A stretch of 64,000 nucleotides of DNA from Pyrocephalus nanus (GCA_038380795.1 CM076280.1:10465501-10529500); one strand, 5' to 3'; shown: positions 38,001 through 50,507, counted from the first letter of the stretch. The notes: generated by a model from the sequence alone, not told the origin. Numbers and translations are program-made.

Positions 38001-41000
38001 TCTGTTGGGATGATGGGAGTGTCTGAACTCTCCTGGCTCTGCTCTCCACAGAGGGCCAGGACACGCTGCAGGTAAACATTAGTTAGTTAAAAAAACCCCA
38101 CCTGCAGAACCCCAGCCCTTGCCTGGCCCATCTGTTGGCTCCGAGCTGTGGGACTGTGAGGAACGGTGGCAGTGACTGGAATTGCTCCCAGGGGACCCAT
38201 CCGGTGTAGTGGAAGGTACTTGGGAGGCAGAGAGGGTAGCAGGAGGATTTTCAGGAACAGCAGCACCTGTTTCTGGCTGCACTTGGGTCTGTGCTTTGTT
38301 CAGGGTGTCTCTGCTGCTCCTCGTGGATCCCGGGAAGGAGAGGGGTCGGTGGTAAATGTTCTGTAAGTGCCATTTGCTGACAGAAACTGCTCAGGGGTGC
38401 TCCCCTCACAGCCCCATATCTGAGCCAAACGCAGCCTGGGCTTCAGGGCTTTCTTGTGTAAAACTCTGCAGGCAATCACTTGGCATCAAAGCCCTGAGAA
38501 CGTGGAAACGTTCCGAGTTCCTGATCTCGAAGGTTCGGTGTTCCCGATCCTCCTGCCTCTGTCAGCCTCGGACATGAATGTCTTGCTCTGAGTTCTGTTT
38601 ATCACAAAGGCTTTTCAAGGTGTTCTGTGAAAAGGATTTTTATTAAACAGGCTTTCTTCTCCCTTCCCTTTGATGGCTGCTGTGAAGAGAAAACTGAGTG
38701 ATCTTCAGCATTTCAGTGCTGCAAACACTGAGCTGGGAGGCCAAGGTCAGGCTGGGCTTATTCTCGGCTGTTCAGATACACATCTGTTGAAAACAGCTGG
38801 AATTTAGTCTTTCTCTCTCTGTTTGATGAAATCCAAGCCTTTTTAAGTGATGAATGAGAGATCAGTTTATACCCAAACAGTCAATACCTCAGAGGTTCAG
38901 GCACTCTCTTGGGACGAGGGAAGCAGCGACTGGGAAATTGGCCCAGCGTGTCCCAGAGTGACAGAACAACTGAGGAGGTTTGATTATGTTTAAAGCCAGC
39001 TGAAATTGCACTCACTCCTCACTAATCTTCCCTAGCTGAAAATCTGGTTTGCAGCACGTTAACAAAAAGCGATGTTGGACGAGGAATGCCGTGTGGAATT
39101 GCTCCCCCTGCACCCCTGCAGGACTTTGATTTTCATTTAAGGGCTGGGAGCAGGCAAGTGAAGAGCCCAGTAATAAACATTAGCAATAGGAGTGTGGTTT
39201 TTTTTTTCCAAGGGTGGTGTCTTTTAAATGTCAGGAAAAGGAGACCTTCCTGCTTTGCACTTTTTAATGACCATTGCTTTGTTTCTCACGTCTCTTTTGT
39301 GGCGTTTTCTGTTTCACCACAGAACTTGTGCAGTTTTTCATTGAAATTTGAACAGCGTGGCTGACAGATGCCCATAGAAAAGATATGCAAAATGTTTTAA
39401 GCTGTGCTGTTTATAGGGAATGTTCACTGGCAGCTGTGCTATTTTTAGCACCAGTGCTCCAGCTGAGACTTCGCTGTGTTTGTTCAATGCTTCATTGTCT
39501 AGTAAAAATCGAGACTAAATTTAATGACTCGGGAAGTGGTGCGTGATGGAGGAGTTCTTGAATTGTTTTGATGTTAAACAACGCTCAAATCTCAGTATCC
39601 CTTTAATGAGCAAAAGTTTAGGGTGAATTTATTGGAGGCAAACGTTAAACTGAGCCTTCAGTGGGAGCGGGGTGGGAGTGCTGGGGCTGCCACGCTGAGC
39701 AGGGATAACCTGCAGGGAATGCCCTGGATGGGCAGTGACAGTAATGGCACAAACCCCAGTGTGCCCACACTGTTCTCTGAGACTTTCCTTTCGCCCCCAG
39801 AGTAGGAAACACTGAGGAGTTTTGGCTCTCAGGTTCTTTCTCTATAACCATAACCACAGTCCTGTTCCTGAATGTCCCATGGGCCAGGCAGATGCACCTC
39901 TCAGAGGGAAGTAAATACAGCAGCAGCCTTGATAATGTGGTGGGAATTGTCAGTGCTGCTGGACCTGGGAAATCACTGTCCAAGGAACAGCTCATTTAGT
40001 GCCAGGACAGAAATCTGGACACTCTACCAGCAGCTTTCAGGCAACTTGAACATTGTTGTCTCTTTCTGCTCATCTTTTCCTTTATCTCTGTTTTCAGTCC
40101 TTCCCCTCTGGTGGTAACCTCGCTTTCCCCTCACTGTGTTGCTCTGAAAGGAAATAAGTAGCAGATTTGCTCTCAAGTAATGCAGAGTGAGTTTTTATCT
40201 ACAAGCCATAGGTAATAAATGAGAACGAGGTTAAAAACCCTGGTCTGAGTCCAAACTGGAATTGCTTCCAAAAGCTTGCTTAGAGGGGTTTCAGCAGACT
40301 TTTCATGATCACTCATGTATTAGGGTAAGTTTGTCTCCTTACAGCTGTGGCAGTCCAAACAATTTAGACACAGAACTGCCTTTTAAAGCTTTTAAACCTA
40401 TATTTCCCTTGGAGGTCTTCTGGTGTGCCACTAATCCCCTAAGTTATTGCACTGAAGGCACTCTATAATCCTTTAATTCACTCTGCTCTCAATAGAGATG
40501 GGAACGAGCTGGGTCAGGGAACGTTCCCATTTGGGCATTATCAGTTTTGCTTTTTTCAGTTCAGGCACTAGTGAGGGTTAGTTTGCTTTCCTTTTATACA
40601 CCCAGGGGATATTTAAATGTAAACACTAATTGCTTGTGTGTTTGTGTATCTGCTTATTTGAAAAGGTGCACAAACCCCCAGAACTTCCTCACTCGTGGGC
40701 CTGGTTTGTGCAGCCTCGGGGTCAGGCTTTTAAACCCCGTTCCCTCAGGGCCCTGTGGAAATCCTGTAAAAGCTGATGGCTTTTTGAGAGCTGTGAATTC
40801 GTGTCCCTGTGGGGCTGGGGAGGGTGGAGGAGCAGTGTCATCCACGGGTGATTTCTGGAAGCCTCTTTCCCCCAGACCTGCAGGAGACAGAGATCGAAGG
40901 ATGTTTCTTTGGTGGTGCTGAAGGTGAAGCTCTGTGATGATGAGCAGTGCCAGGCAAGTGTTCTGCTGCTTTAATGAGCAGAAACGCTCGAAAAGGCTCT

Positions 41001-41540
41001 CTAGAGCAACACATGGTCTCAATTTGGAAGGTTTGTCCTGCCCATTGCTTTTTTTCTTGCATGTTTTCATCGTAGGTTTGGTTTTGAGAGCCAGTCTGGC
41101 ACCCCGCTCTGCTCTTGGAGCTTCATTTTTGAATCCTGGCCTCTCCTCATCGCTTCAGAAGTTCATTTTAACTTGAGCATCGAAGCGTTCAATTGGAGGG
41201 AAAACATGCCCTGCAATTGTATGGACTTTGAGAACACTGACAGGAGCAAAGAGGGCCAAAGTTTTGCTTCATTAACATTTACGCTGAAAGAGGAATCCTC
41301 AGATGCTGAGCACTTAGCGTTTCCTTTTGAAGAAACCAATTTATTTGAAGTGCAAGTTTCTTTTGTACATTATGTGCTCACATTTTTGATTTCTTACAGC
41401 ACTTCTGCATCAGTGAATTTTCTTTTAGAGTCAGAAATCAAGCCTGGGCTTGTTCTGAAGTACCCAAATGTGGTAATAGGTGGACTGGTGTAAAATTTGG
41501 CATCTGGAGTTAAATTACAGGATGCTTCTTAAGCTTCTTG

Positions 41541-41597
41541 GTTACTATAGGAACAAGTAATAGTCATCCTTCATGATTAAGCAGTGTCCATGGTAAC
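41541..41597. promoter_or_regulatory. Pair of X-box-like palindromes
   Basis: GTTACTATAGGAAC (41541-41554) and GTGTCCATGGTAAC (41584-41597) each resemble the RFX consensus GTTRCCATGGYAAC, with about 11 and 12 of 14 positions. Their starts are 43 bp apart, about four helical turns. A further GGTTACC half-site follows near 41654. RFX binding is inference. Confidence 0.35.
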
Positions 41598-43561
41598 CAA
41601 ATGGGCAAGTTTTAAATGAAAGATATTTTCCCTTTACATTTTTAGCAGTCAAAGGTTACCAATTATTACCTTTATCCCCTTAGACAGGAACACATTTTGA
41701 TCGGGCTGGGGTGTGTTTGAAGTGAGAACAGTTGGTGTTCATTTACATAACTGCACTTCCAGGACCAGCTGGATTTTGGGTGAAGACCAAACCAAAATTT
41801 CGGAGAGTGGGGTGCAGTGCATCAACCTCCCCGGGCAGGGTGAGTGTTGGTCACCAGATGGCTGAACTGCCCTGCAGTGCTGCTGTTTGCTCCTTGGAGA
41901 GGGCAGGGGTTGGGGGGAGGAATCCCCACGTTTATCTGGCGTATTTTTTAGGCTGGGAAATGCAGATGTCAGTGCTGGTGTAGGTGAGAACATCCTCCTG
42001 CTCTCTCCCACTTCAGAGATAGGATGGGAGGTGGAAACAGAGCTGCTCTTCAATGGTTTGTGTCCCCCCTTGGCACTGGTGCTGTGTGTGCAGAGCAGGC
42101 TTCTGTTCCAGGAGCAGAGACACCCACCCAGAGGAGAGAGAGGTCTCAGTCACAATAAATTAGGATGCACATTCCACAATTCCTAATTGAGAAGCGATTT
42201 CCAGGAGAAGGAAGGTGTCTGAGGAGCAGCAGGGAGGAAGGAAGGGACTCCCAGCAGGATTTTGGGCACAGGGCTCGTGTCCAAGGTGTGCACAGTGGTC
42301 ACAGATGCCCTGCCACTGCTGCTGCACTGTATCATCACAGCAGATATGAATTTTGCCATCCAGTGAGTTGAGATCCAATATTCTTCCATGTTTCTGGTGA
42401 AACTATCCTAAATAGCTGCTGTGAAATCCCAATCTTCTCCTTCCCTGGGTAGTTCCTTGGATGTCGAGGCACTGTGAGTTGGGAGGACTGGCCCTGGGCA
42501 TTAAGGCTCTTTGGAGGCTGCTGGAAGAGCCACAGGCACCAAGTGGAATTCCAATCTTAATGTTTGGTCTGTTATGCAGATGGATGTGAACAGGGATACG
42601 TGTGTGACCCCATTTATCTCTCTAATGAAGTGCCATCAGTAGAACATCTGTTTCTTTGCTGGAGAAGATGAAACCTCTGATGAATCATGCTTATAAATTA
42701 AGTATTTATTTATTTAATTTGCATATTACCAGTACAGACCTGTTCCAAACAGCCACCGTGCCTGGCTGGAAAAATGGGCTGGGAATTAAAGTGGGTGAAG
42801 TTTTCATTTATTCTGAGGGTGTTCACACCTGAAGTAAATTGCTCTGGCCTGGTTGGTGGCTCACCTGGCCAGGTCAGCTCTTGGGAACACCCCAAACCCA
42901 AACCAAACCTCAGGGCTTGTCCTGGGTGAGGTGTCCAGGTGACACATCCAGGGGACAGTGGCAGGGATTACAGGACTTCTTGTTCAGGGTGTCTCCCCAC
43001 ACTCCTCATTGCTTGTCTTCATCATCACACGGGAGGATGCTGATGTTCCACTTCACTTTATCCTCCTTGCCCCCAACCACGTTAGAATTTCAGCTTTTTC
43101 TTCCTTTTTTAAGTCTGAGCTTGATTTCAGTTTTACCCTGGAGAAAAGGCTCCTCAGATATGCCCTCAGCAAAAGAGGAATTTGTTGTGTAGCTCTCATA
43201 CCAAAGATAAATATCATACATATTTTATTTCAGAGACTGATAAATAAAGAATAAACCCCCCAAATATATATATATACATATTGAGTTAAAAAATACCAGG
43301 CAGTAAAAAGCAGTTTGTAATAGAGGCTGCTCCATCAGCAGGATTTGCTGTTTATTTTTAGAGAGGGAGGGTGATTTTCTGGATGCCTTATGTTCCCTCC
43401 CTGGCACCAGGTCTGGGACCTGCAGCTGTGTCTTTAGTACGTGGCTCTGCTCCGTTCTTCAGTTTTGTTCCACCAACAAGTTGATGAGGGTATTTTCAGA
43501 CTCCTCACGCAGAGAATCATCTCAGCTTTCCTTTCCTATTTGTGCTATTCTCTCACTTTTA

Positions 43562-43581
43562 TTTTTTTTTTTTTTTTTTTT
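43562..43581 (+). repeat. Poly(T) tract
   Basis: Twenty consecutive T residues immediately upstream of a GC-rich islet. On the - strand this would read as a poly(A) tail, but no retroposon body was recognised on its left or right. Confidence 0.9.
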
Positions 43582-43609
43582 GTTTTTACTCTTTTAGAGT
43601 AATTTTCCC

Positions 43610-43990
43610 CTGTCTCCCGAGGTACCGAATATTCCCCGGGGGTTTCCGTGGGGCAGGACCTGCCCTGGGTGTGCCAGCCAGGGCAGGGGGAGCCGTGCCC
43701 TGGCAGGGGGAGCCGGTGCAGGGAAAGAGCAGGGCGAGTGCTCTCAAATTCAGCAGCAGCGCTGCGGGAGAACCCCCCGCGTGTCCGCGCAGGGGCCGGG
43801 GCGGTGCTGGCTGTGCTGGACCAGCCGAGGGCCTCCAGCTCCATCTAGTGAGGCAGCGGCACTGCTGCTGGGCCACATCCCCCATTCCAGCGCCTCATTC
43901 CCGTTTGGCAGGTGGGAATCCCACCGGAGAGAGAAGGAGCTGCCACGCTGGGCAGCCGGAGCCCACGGGAGGGCAGAAAGTCCCCCTGGT
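43610..43990. promoter_or_regulatory. GC-rich CpG islet in intron
   Basis: About 24 CpGs fall in 380 bp, including CCCGCGTGTCCGCGCAGGGG. Duplicated GCAGGGGGAGCCG motifs occur at about 43683-43715. The longest + strand frame here (251 codons from 43542) is a by-product of GC richness and of the T tract, and resembles no protein family. No donor or TATA box gives a clear first exon. Orphan CpG island or enhancer is the best description. Confidence 0.35.
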
Positions 43991-46900
43991 GCCCGCACAC
44001 CTCCCCTTCTGCTGGGGAAAGAGTTCCCTCAGTGGGCAATACCAGAGGAAAGAGAGGAATAGATACATGTCAGGTGCTCAGAAAAACAGCAGAGCTTTGG
44101 TCAGTGCTGTATTAGAGCTGTTAATGGCACTGGCTCAGGAGCAGGATGAGGAACATCCAATCCATGGTATCCGGGAAGCTGACACAGAGCTGATGGGAGA
44201 GCCATTAAAGTGCACTGCCAAAGGTCACTGGCACTTCAAACCATTCTTTAACAAAGAAAAAGCTTTTCTTCCACAGGTTCTTAGGCCCACTCTGTGAGAA
44301 GATGGTCATAAATTTCAGCTGAGGGAGCCAATGTGGTCTGATATTTTCTGGGAGTTGTTTTGTGTTGTTTTGCAGCCACTTCTCAAGAGGCTCCTGCGTT
44401 CACAAAACTGCCCCGGCCCCTCTGCTGGAGCTGCACGGGGTTGTGTGGCTCCAAGTGGTGCCTCACGTGCCTTTCAGAGCTTTTAGGCAGGGACAGAGCT
44501 GAGTCAGAGCTGGCACCCTGCCCAGCACGCTGGGTAGGGAGGGTTTGTCACTCTGGAGGTGAAGGCAGTGGTGAGAGCTGGGTCTGTTTGGTGTGGCCAC
44601 TGTGGAGGACACGAGCTGTGGGCATAATCCAATTGTTTAATTCCAACTATGTTGGCCAGAGCATAGCACAAAAGCCAAGTAATGATTCCAATTAATTTAT
44701 TTATTATTGTTGTTGTTCATTATGTAAATGGTTAGATAAGGGAGAGGTTCTTTTACAAGCTGTAGCTCTGTAGTGTCCTGAATTGTCTGGAAAGGTCGTG
44801 AGAGCATGAGAAAATGTGAAACTATTTCTGCTTAGAGCATGAAATGAGTGGGGAGGGAATCAATGATCCTGATGGGGAAGAGCTGTGGGTACAGCCAGTG
44901 GGATTGCTGGGCTTTGTGGAGGTGTGGCTGAGCCAGAGATTCTGAGATGCAAAAAGAAATTGTTTTATTCTGAAATAAGAAGTGGTGGTGGCACAGCTTT
45001 CCTTACCCTGTAGAACACCTTCCCTGTGTTCATTGGCTTTGCTTCCTGATGAGTCTGCTTGTTCAGAGGGCCCCATTCCCTGCCTTAAACCTTTGCTTCA
45101 TGACCATTTGCATTTAAAAGTCTATTTTAGTGCCTGAGAAAGGTTTGGCTTTTATTAATTCTATGTTTTATAGCAGTTTTAGCGTTGCTGTGAGGGACTG
45201 AGCGGAACTGGCTGCAGGAGCAGCATTGGGAGATACATTCCAATAAATAGTTCTGCAGGTACCTGAACCACAAGGGTGGCCTTGCAGGTGAATTCCTGGT
45301 CCAGCTGCTGGGAGCTTCTCAACTGCTCGTAGGCCACTGGAAATCAGACATTTTTGCATCTCTGCTTCCCACAGCTCTTCAAGCCTCGTGAAGGGGAAAG
45401 TTGGCTCAGCTCAGCGTTTATTATTTTCTCTTGTTGTTTATTCCACCTTTTCAAAGTGCCTCTATTCTAACAGCAGCTTCTAAAATCCCCCTTTGGATTC
45501 ACATTAAAGATCCATCTCTCCTCCTGGGCTCCTGTGGCCACCCAGAGCTGTCTGAAATGTTGATTTTCCTGCAGCCTCTCTTGAGGATCTGGAATCACAC
45601 AGACACCACAGTATCTGTTCTCCAGGGATCGTTCTTAATTTGTGAGTGCTCCGTGAGCCTCGTTAAATCACTGTCACCGTGCCTCCTCCTCCCCTCTGCC
45701 GAGTTTGTAATGAGGAGTTATTAGATAATGCAGAAATTAGAGGAATAGCACCTAAATTCATTAAGCAATAAAATTAATTCACGGGCTGTAATTGGATGAG
45801 CAGGGGACCGGTAATTCCTGTTCCCTCTGGTTTCGCAGAAACTCCACCCCGGTGAGCGCTGGGGCAGCCGGAGGTGTCGGCACTGCCCGGCGGGGCAGGG
45901 CAGGGAGGAGCTCGGCTCCATTGGATCTCTGGAGCCAGGCTGGGCTCCGCAGGGCTGACTTCCCACCAGCCTGAGCTGCTGACGGACTCCCAGCTCGCTG
46001 CATTCCCTCCGGATGAGCTGGTGAAGGTTTATTGCCCTCCACGGTCTCCTTTCTCAGCACGTCACGGAGCAGGACCCTGCCCTCTCCCGTGTGTCCCGGT
46101 GCTCTGCCTGCTCCGGCATTCCAGTCATACTTCCCTCTCTCTCTGCCTCCCATGAAGTCATCACCTCTCCTTCTCCCGCTCCTGGCTGGCTCGGGGTGCC
46201 ATGGCATGAGCGCTGCTGGCCAGCACAGCTTCCTTCTGGTGAGTGCAGGGGATGATTTCTCCTCCTGACTTCTCCCTCAGGTTGTACCTCCCTTTCTTTT
46301 TTTTTGGAGCTGGAGCAGTTTCAGATCAGTCCCCTTGCTGGGAAGTGCCTGCTTGTTGGGTATTCCTTCCAGCTGCTTCTCTTTGCTCCTGTTCTCGCTG
46401 TCTCTTCCACTGGCTCATCCCTGGAATTGTGTGTGAGGGATGAACAAACTAAAGGCGTTAAATGTATTTCATTCCCAGCAATCAGAGGAAAATCCCAGTG
46501 ATCTCTTGGACTAGCTGGGATTCACAGGAGCTGGCAATGCAAATGCAGGAACACCTCCCTGGCAAAGTGAAAAGTAAACAGTGTTAATCTTGGTCGGTGT
46601 GTTTGTTACACGGAACCTGCTCTGGAGCAGTGTCTGTGAGGTGAATCAAAGAAGGCAGTGATGGTGGGTGGGTTAACCAGGAGTTTGGGTGCCTGTTCTG
46701 CTGCTGTCCTGGATCACTGTGCTGCTCTGTGATGATTCCACAGCATGAAAAACAGGGAGGAAAGATTAATTATCCTGGCAGTTCCAACGCCTCGAATTAG
46801 TCAACAAATCAAACGTGTTTATTGCTGCACAGAAACGGTTTCAGAAAGATTCATAAGCCCTAAATTAATGTGCAGTGTTTGCAGTGCTGTGGGTCCTGTT

Positions 46901-49873
46901 GGAGAAGTGGAATACATTCAATTCTGGCTGCTTAAATCAGCTCCTGGTGCCTGCACAGCAAGCAGTGGGTTGGCCCAGCAGTGTGGGAGAACCTGGAAGA
47001 GGCTTCAGGGCCCCGATAATTTCAGGGAAGTTTCTCTGGGAAGATCTCACTGGGGCAAAACACAAACCTTTGCAGCCTCCTGGGAATATTGGGAAGAGCA
47101 GCAAGCCCTGGTGGTTGTTCCTTCTTGCTCCTGTGTTGTATAACCTGGATGAGCCCAGAACAGCCCCGGGCTGTGCAGGCACTGAACCTGCTGCTTATGG
47201 GGAGATTTAGGGCATATTCCTGGAGGAGAACTGGGAGGGCCCACAGGAGCACAGCTCTGCAGCAGGGAGGGTGAGAGCAAAGTGGGAGTAGAAATGCCAA
47301 GTGATCCTTGGGGAAGTTTAGAGAGGAAGGGAAAATGCCAGCAACAGCGAGGAGAAAATTAGACAGGGAATAAGGAATTTCCATCAGAATTGACTCAGTC
47401 CTCCTCAGAGTCACTTCTGAACCTTTCCCAGTCCAATTTTGAGGTTTTTAAGAGCTTCTAAAGAGCCAGATGATACATTTAGGTGGGCCTGCCTGGTTCA
47501 GCTGTCCAGCATCAATTAGAAAACTTCTTACTGCCCATCTGCATATCCCATCCTTTATTTGGGTGTTGTGTTGTGGGCTGGTGGAAATGGTGAACTGGAA
47601 ACCATCCCTGCCCAGGGGCATCCGTGTCTGCACATCAGCATCTCTGCCTTTCCTCACTGCACCCAGAGGATCTGTGTCCAGAGCCAGTGTTCCTGCACCA
47701 TAATCCTCCTTTAACACACTGTGACTGCAGTGATTTTCAGGCCTCTGGGTCGTAAAAGAAAGATTTGGAGATTTTAAGTTTGTACCAAGTTGAGGGCTTT
47801 GGGAGGGCAGATTGTGTTGTGAGATTGTGTGTGTGATTGTGTCCTCAGGTTGGATCTGATGCTGAGCAGAGGAATGGACAAGTGGAGGTGTAATCCTGGA
47901 ATCTCCCGAGCTGAGGGATAGTGTCAAGCTTAGGGAAATTCCCTGTCTAGTGAGGGTGTTACCTGATAAAACTGAGAGTGCCTGGGAATGGCATTCCCTG
48001 TTCTTCCTCATGGAATGCTTTCTCTTGGGATACAAACGGACGGCAGACACTCCTGAAGGAAACCTGGCAGTGTTCCCGTGGGATGGGCGAGGTTTTTATC
48101 AAATGTGAAGCGTTAAAATGTCCACAGTGAGAGGCTGTGACTGAGGTCAGAGCAGCACCTTGGCCACAAAACCTGCCCAGCCAGAGAGGAGGAGGAGGTG
48201 TTAGAAATGAAGGAAAAGCTGAAGTCAGACACTGAATCTGACCTCCTATAGTTTGCTTGCACAAGTGGGCAAATTTGTCCGAAATGGCAGCAAATACAGC
48301 TGGAAAGATCTCCAGGAGATGTCTGGTACCCCTGTGACCCTGGAGAGGGGAGGGAAGGGAGCTCACTGTACCTGAACCTCTGTCTGGGAATGATCAGTTC
48401 CAGTGTGTAACTGTCCGTGACAAGAGAGGACTGTTTCCAGTGGCCAACCTAAATATCTTCTGCTGTAAATGAAGACATTTCTTTGTCAGCCTCCAGTGAC
48501 TCCACAGAGTTTTTACTGTTGCCTTTCAGCACCCATTTATGTGGCCACTGGCCCTGGGCTTGCTGTGACAGCGAGGCAGGGTGACCCTGAGACTGTGCCT
48601 CCAGCCCTGAGGAAGTGAAAAGGGCACTTAAACCTTTCCATATTCATCCTGTTCCCCAGGTAAAACTGTTCTGCTGTACATTCCTGGTAGTTAGGAGTTA
48701 CTAATTTACCTGCAAGCTATTTTTATTAACCTTTAAAACAAACAGCTCCCCCCACGCTCCCCCCAGACACCCACACCCAACCCTCCCTCTGGTTATTTCT
48801 GGTGCCTTACAGAGGGTTTTGTGACGTTGCCTCTCCTGCAGTGAAACCCACAGTGCTCAAACGAAGCTAAAAGGGAGATTTGAGTCCAAACATTTCATGA
48901 ACCACGAGTTTAATCCTTAGAGGAGGCTTTGTGTCCTCAGCCAGCTCTGTGCTTTGGTCTGAGGTGTTTGCTGGCTCTGCTTTAGCGATGAAGTAAGAGG
49001 TTAAGAGAACAGTTTGTGACTTCAGTGCCATCAGCCCGGGGCATGGCACACTCTGCCCTCCTCCAGAGAGCATCCCATCAGTCCCATTTCCCAGCCAGGT
49101 GTGAGAAATGCTTTGAACAAACGTTGATTTTTTTCTTTTTTTTTTTTTTCTGGTCATTAAGAAAATGCAAAGCAGCTTCTTCAGTTGTCTTGTCATCTCG
49201 AGCTCCCTTTCAAAATGCTGTAATCAGGTAGTTTTTGGTGACAGGCCAAAACAAAAGGAGGGCTCAAAGGAAGGGGGCAGGAGCCTGAATGTGAGGAGAG
49301 GTGACACCCAAGGACTTTGCTGCCTCCTTGACATTCAAAGGGCAGAGAAAGTGGCCAAGGCATTCGAAGGCTCAGCTGGAGGTTGGGAGGGCAGTGAGCT
49401 GGGTTTGGCTGTCTGGGTCTCATGCAGGTGATGTGCCAACCAAGGAAGATGTCACTGAGCCAGCACCTCGCCCATTCCATAGCTGGAATGTCACAGTCTG
49501 CTCCTTTGGAACAGATTAAGATACATCTCAGGAACTGCTGAGTGGAAATGCCAGTGCTGATTGTTTCCTGCAGATCCCAGGTGATGGCAGGCTGTGGTGA
49601 GGGCAGAACCCTGCTGAGGGCCCAACCCCCGTGGAAATGCTTGGCTAAGGAGGACTCTGGAATGGTTTGGGAAGGGATGCTTGTCACAACGTCTGAGCAT
49701 CACTGCCAGGCAGCTTGGAAATAAATCTGGTTTTCTGAGTTCCACGGTGCTTTCCAAGGGGGTTTGTGAACTGAGGAAACCCCACCTCACGATGCTGTGG
49801 CTGACTTGTCCAATCAACTTCCTAAAAATCTTCTCCTCAGTGTTGGGCACATTTGTAAATTTTGCCTTTCCAG

Positions 49874-49904
49874 CCCCCTCCCTTCCTCGCTGCCGGGGAA
49901 GGAG
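49874..49904 (+). other. Possible 31-nt cryptic or cassette micro-exon
   Basis: A pyrimidine-rich acceptor (TTTGCCTTTCCAG) and a perfect consensus donor (GGAG then GTAAGT) bracket 31 bases. It lies 485 bp upstream of the common DAB2IP exon. Inclusion would shift the frame because 31 is not a multiple of three, so it would divert translation away from the DAB2IP frame. There is no homology support; it may be only a chance pairing of splice signals. Confidence 0.2.
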
Positions 49905-50104
49905 GTAAGTATTCCCATCCTCATTTTATGCTTTAGCAAATGCAGGATTTAATATTTTTTTCCCTAGTTCCAAAGCAAATTGCTGGAGGAATTAGAGAGG
50001 TAACTTTAGCATCCTGTGCCTCTAACCCCATTAGGAGTTTCCCCCGAGGAGGATCAGATCCACAAGCGCACGGATCTGTTCTTTGCATATAATTCTCGCT
50101 CAGC

Positions 50105-50190
50105 TCAACGCAGTTTCTGTTTACTCATCTGCAGACTGGAAATAATGATAATGCCAACCTGTCAGGCATTATCTGAAGCTTACAGTTGTA
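50105..50190 (-). mobile_element. MIR/CORE-SINE remnant, inverted
   Basis: The string CAGTTTCTGTTTACTCATCT, then GCAGACTGGAAATAATGATAATGCCAACCTG on the + strand, reads as the reverse complement of the MIR core (GATGAGGAAACTGAG side with its AT-rich neighbour). Copies this diverged date to early amniotes. It ends about 200 bp before the common DAB2IP exon acceptor. Confidence 0.5.
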
Positions 50191-50389
50191 TAAAAAAAAA
50201 AAAAAAGCTAATTGTTGAAGGTGAAAGTCTTGCTGATGGAACGTTGCTCCAGGCGGAATCCGTGGGGTCGCTGCGATGGCTCATTGGCAAGGGCGGCTCG
50301 GAGGAAGATGCCGGGTTTGGCTCGGCCTGCTGGCACTCCTGGGCTGCTCCTGGGTTTGTAACTGTCCTTGTTGTGTGTTCCCTCCCCAG

Positions 50390-50493
50390 AGTCCCCCCCG
50401 GAGAGGTGTGGGCAGAGGCGCAGCATGCCCAGCGGCATCGCCGACAAGAACCCCGCCATGGAGCCCGCGGCCACGACACCCTTCCGGGTCACG
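50390..50493 (+). CDS. DAB2IP: DAB2IP first common coding exon
   Basis: A CCCTCCCCAG acceptor at 50389 is followed by AG, which completes the Glu codon begun by either upstream first exon, then 34 codons. The reading is S-P-P-E-R-C-G-Q-R-R-S-M-P-S-G-I, then A-D-K-N-P-A-M-E-P-A-A-T-T-P-F-R-V-T. Human DAB2IP, from memory, reads E-S-P-Q-E-R-P-G-S-R-R-S-L-P-G-S, then S-E-K-S-P-S-M-E-P-S-A-A-T-P-F-R-V-T, a clear orthologue match. The exon ends in ACG before a GTCAGT donor, so the next exon should begin in phase 0 with Gly-Phe-Leu. This segment lies just before the basic stretch that leads to the PH domain. Two internal ATGs (50425, 50458) could serve transcripts with non-coding first exons. A 1.1-kb minisatellite starts 15 bp after the donor. 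Confidence 0.96.
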
Positions 50494-50507
50494 GTCAGTG
50501 CCCCCAA

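Larger units (their letters stand above)
35079..49870 (+). other. DAB2IP intron between exon A and the common exon
   Basis: No coding exon was recognised. Notable contents are a (TA)n run at about 37284-37298, another near 43263-43276, paired X-box-like motifs at 41541-41597, a T20 run at 43562-43581 and a GC-rich islet at 43610-43990. Strong but isolated donor-like sites occur near 37078 (CAG then GTAAGC) and 40322 (GG then GTAAGT) without plausible exons. A frame of 106 codons at 41173-41493 is open but starts at TTG and matches nothing known to me. Confidence 0.6.

Noticed and set aside
41173..41493. 106-codon frame in AT-rich intron with plausible amino acid composition
   Set aside because: It begins at TTG rather than ATG, has no acceptor or donor at matching ends, and matches no protein I know.
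43542..44297. 251-codon + strand frame
   Set aside because: It spans a poly(T) run and a CpG islet. Its composition is Gly/Ala/Pro-rich with no family resemblance and no splice support, so it is a by-product of GC content.
47448..48050. 200-codon - strand frame
   Set aside because: No homology seen, low-complexity Ser/Thr/His content, no splice signals giving an exon.
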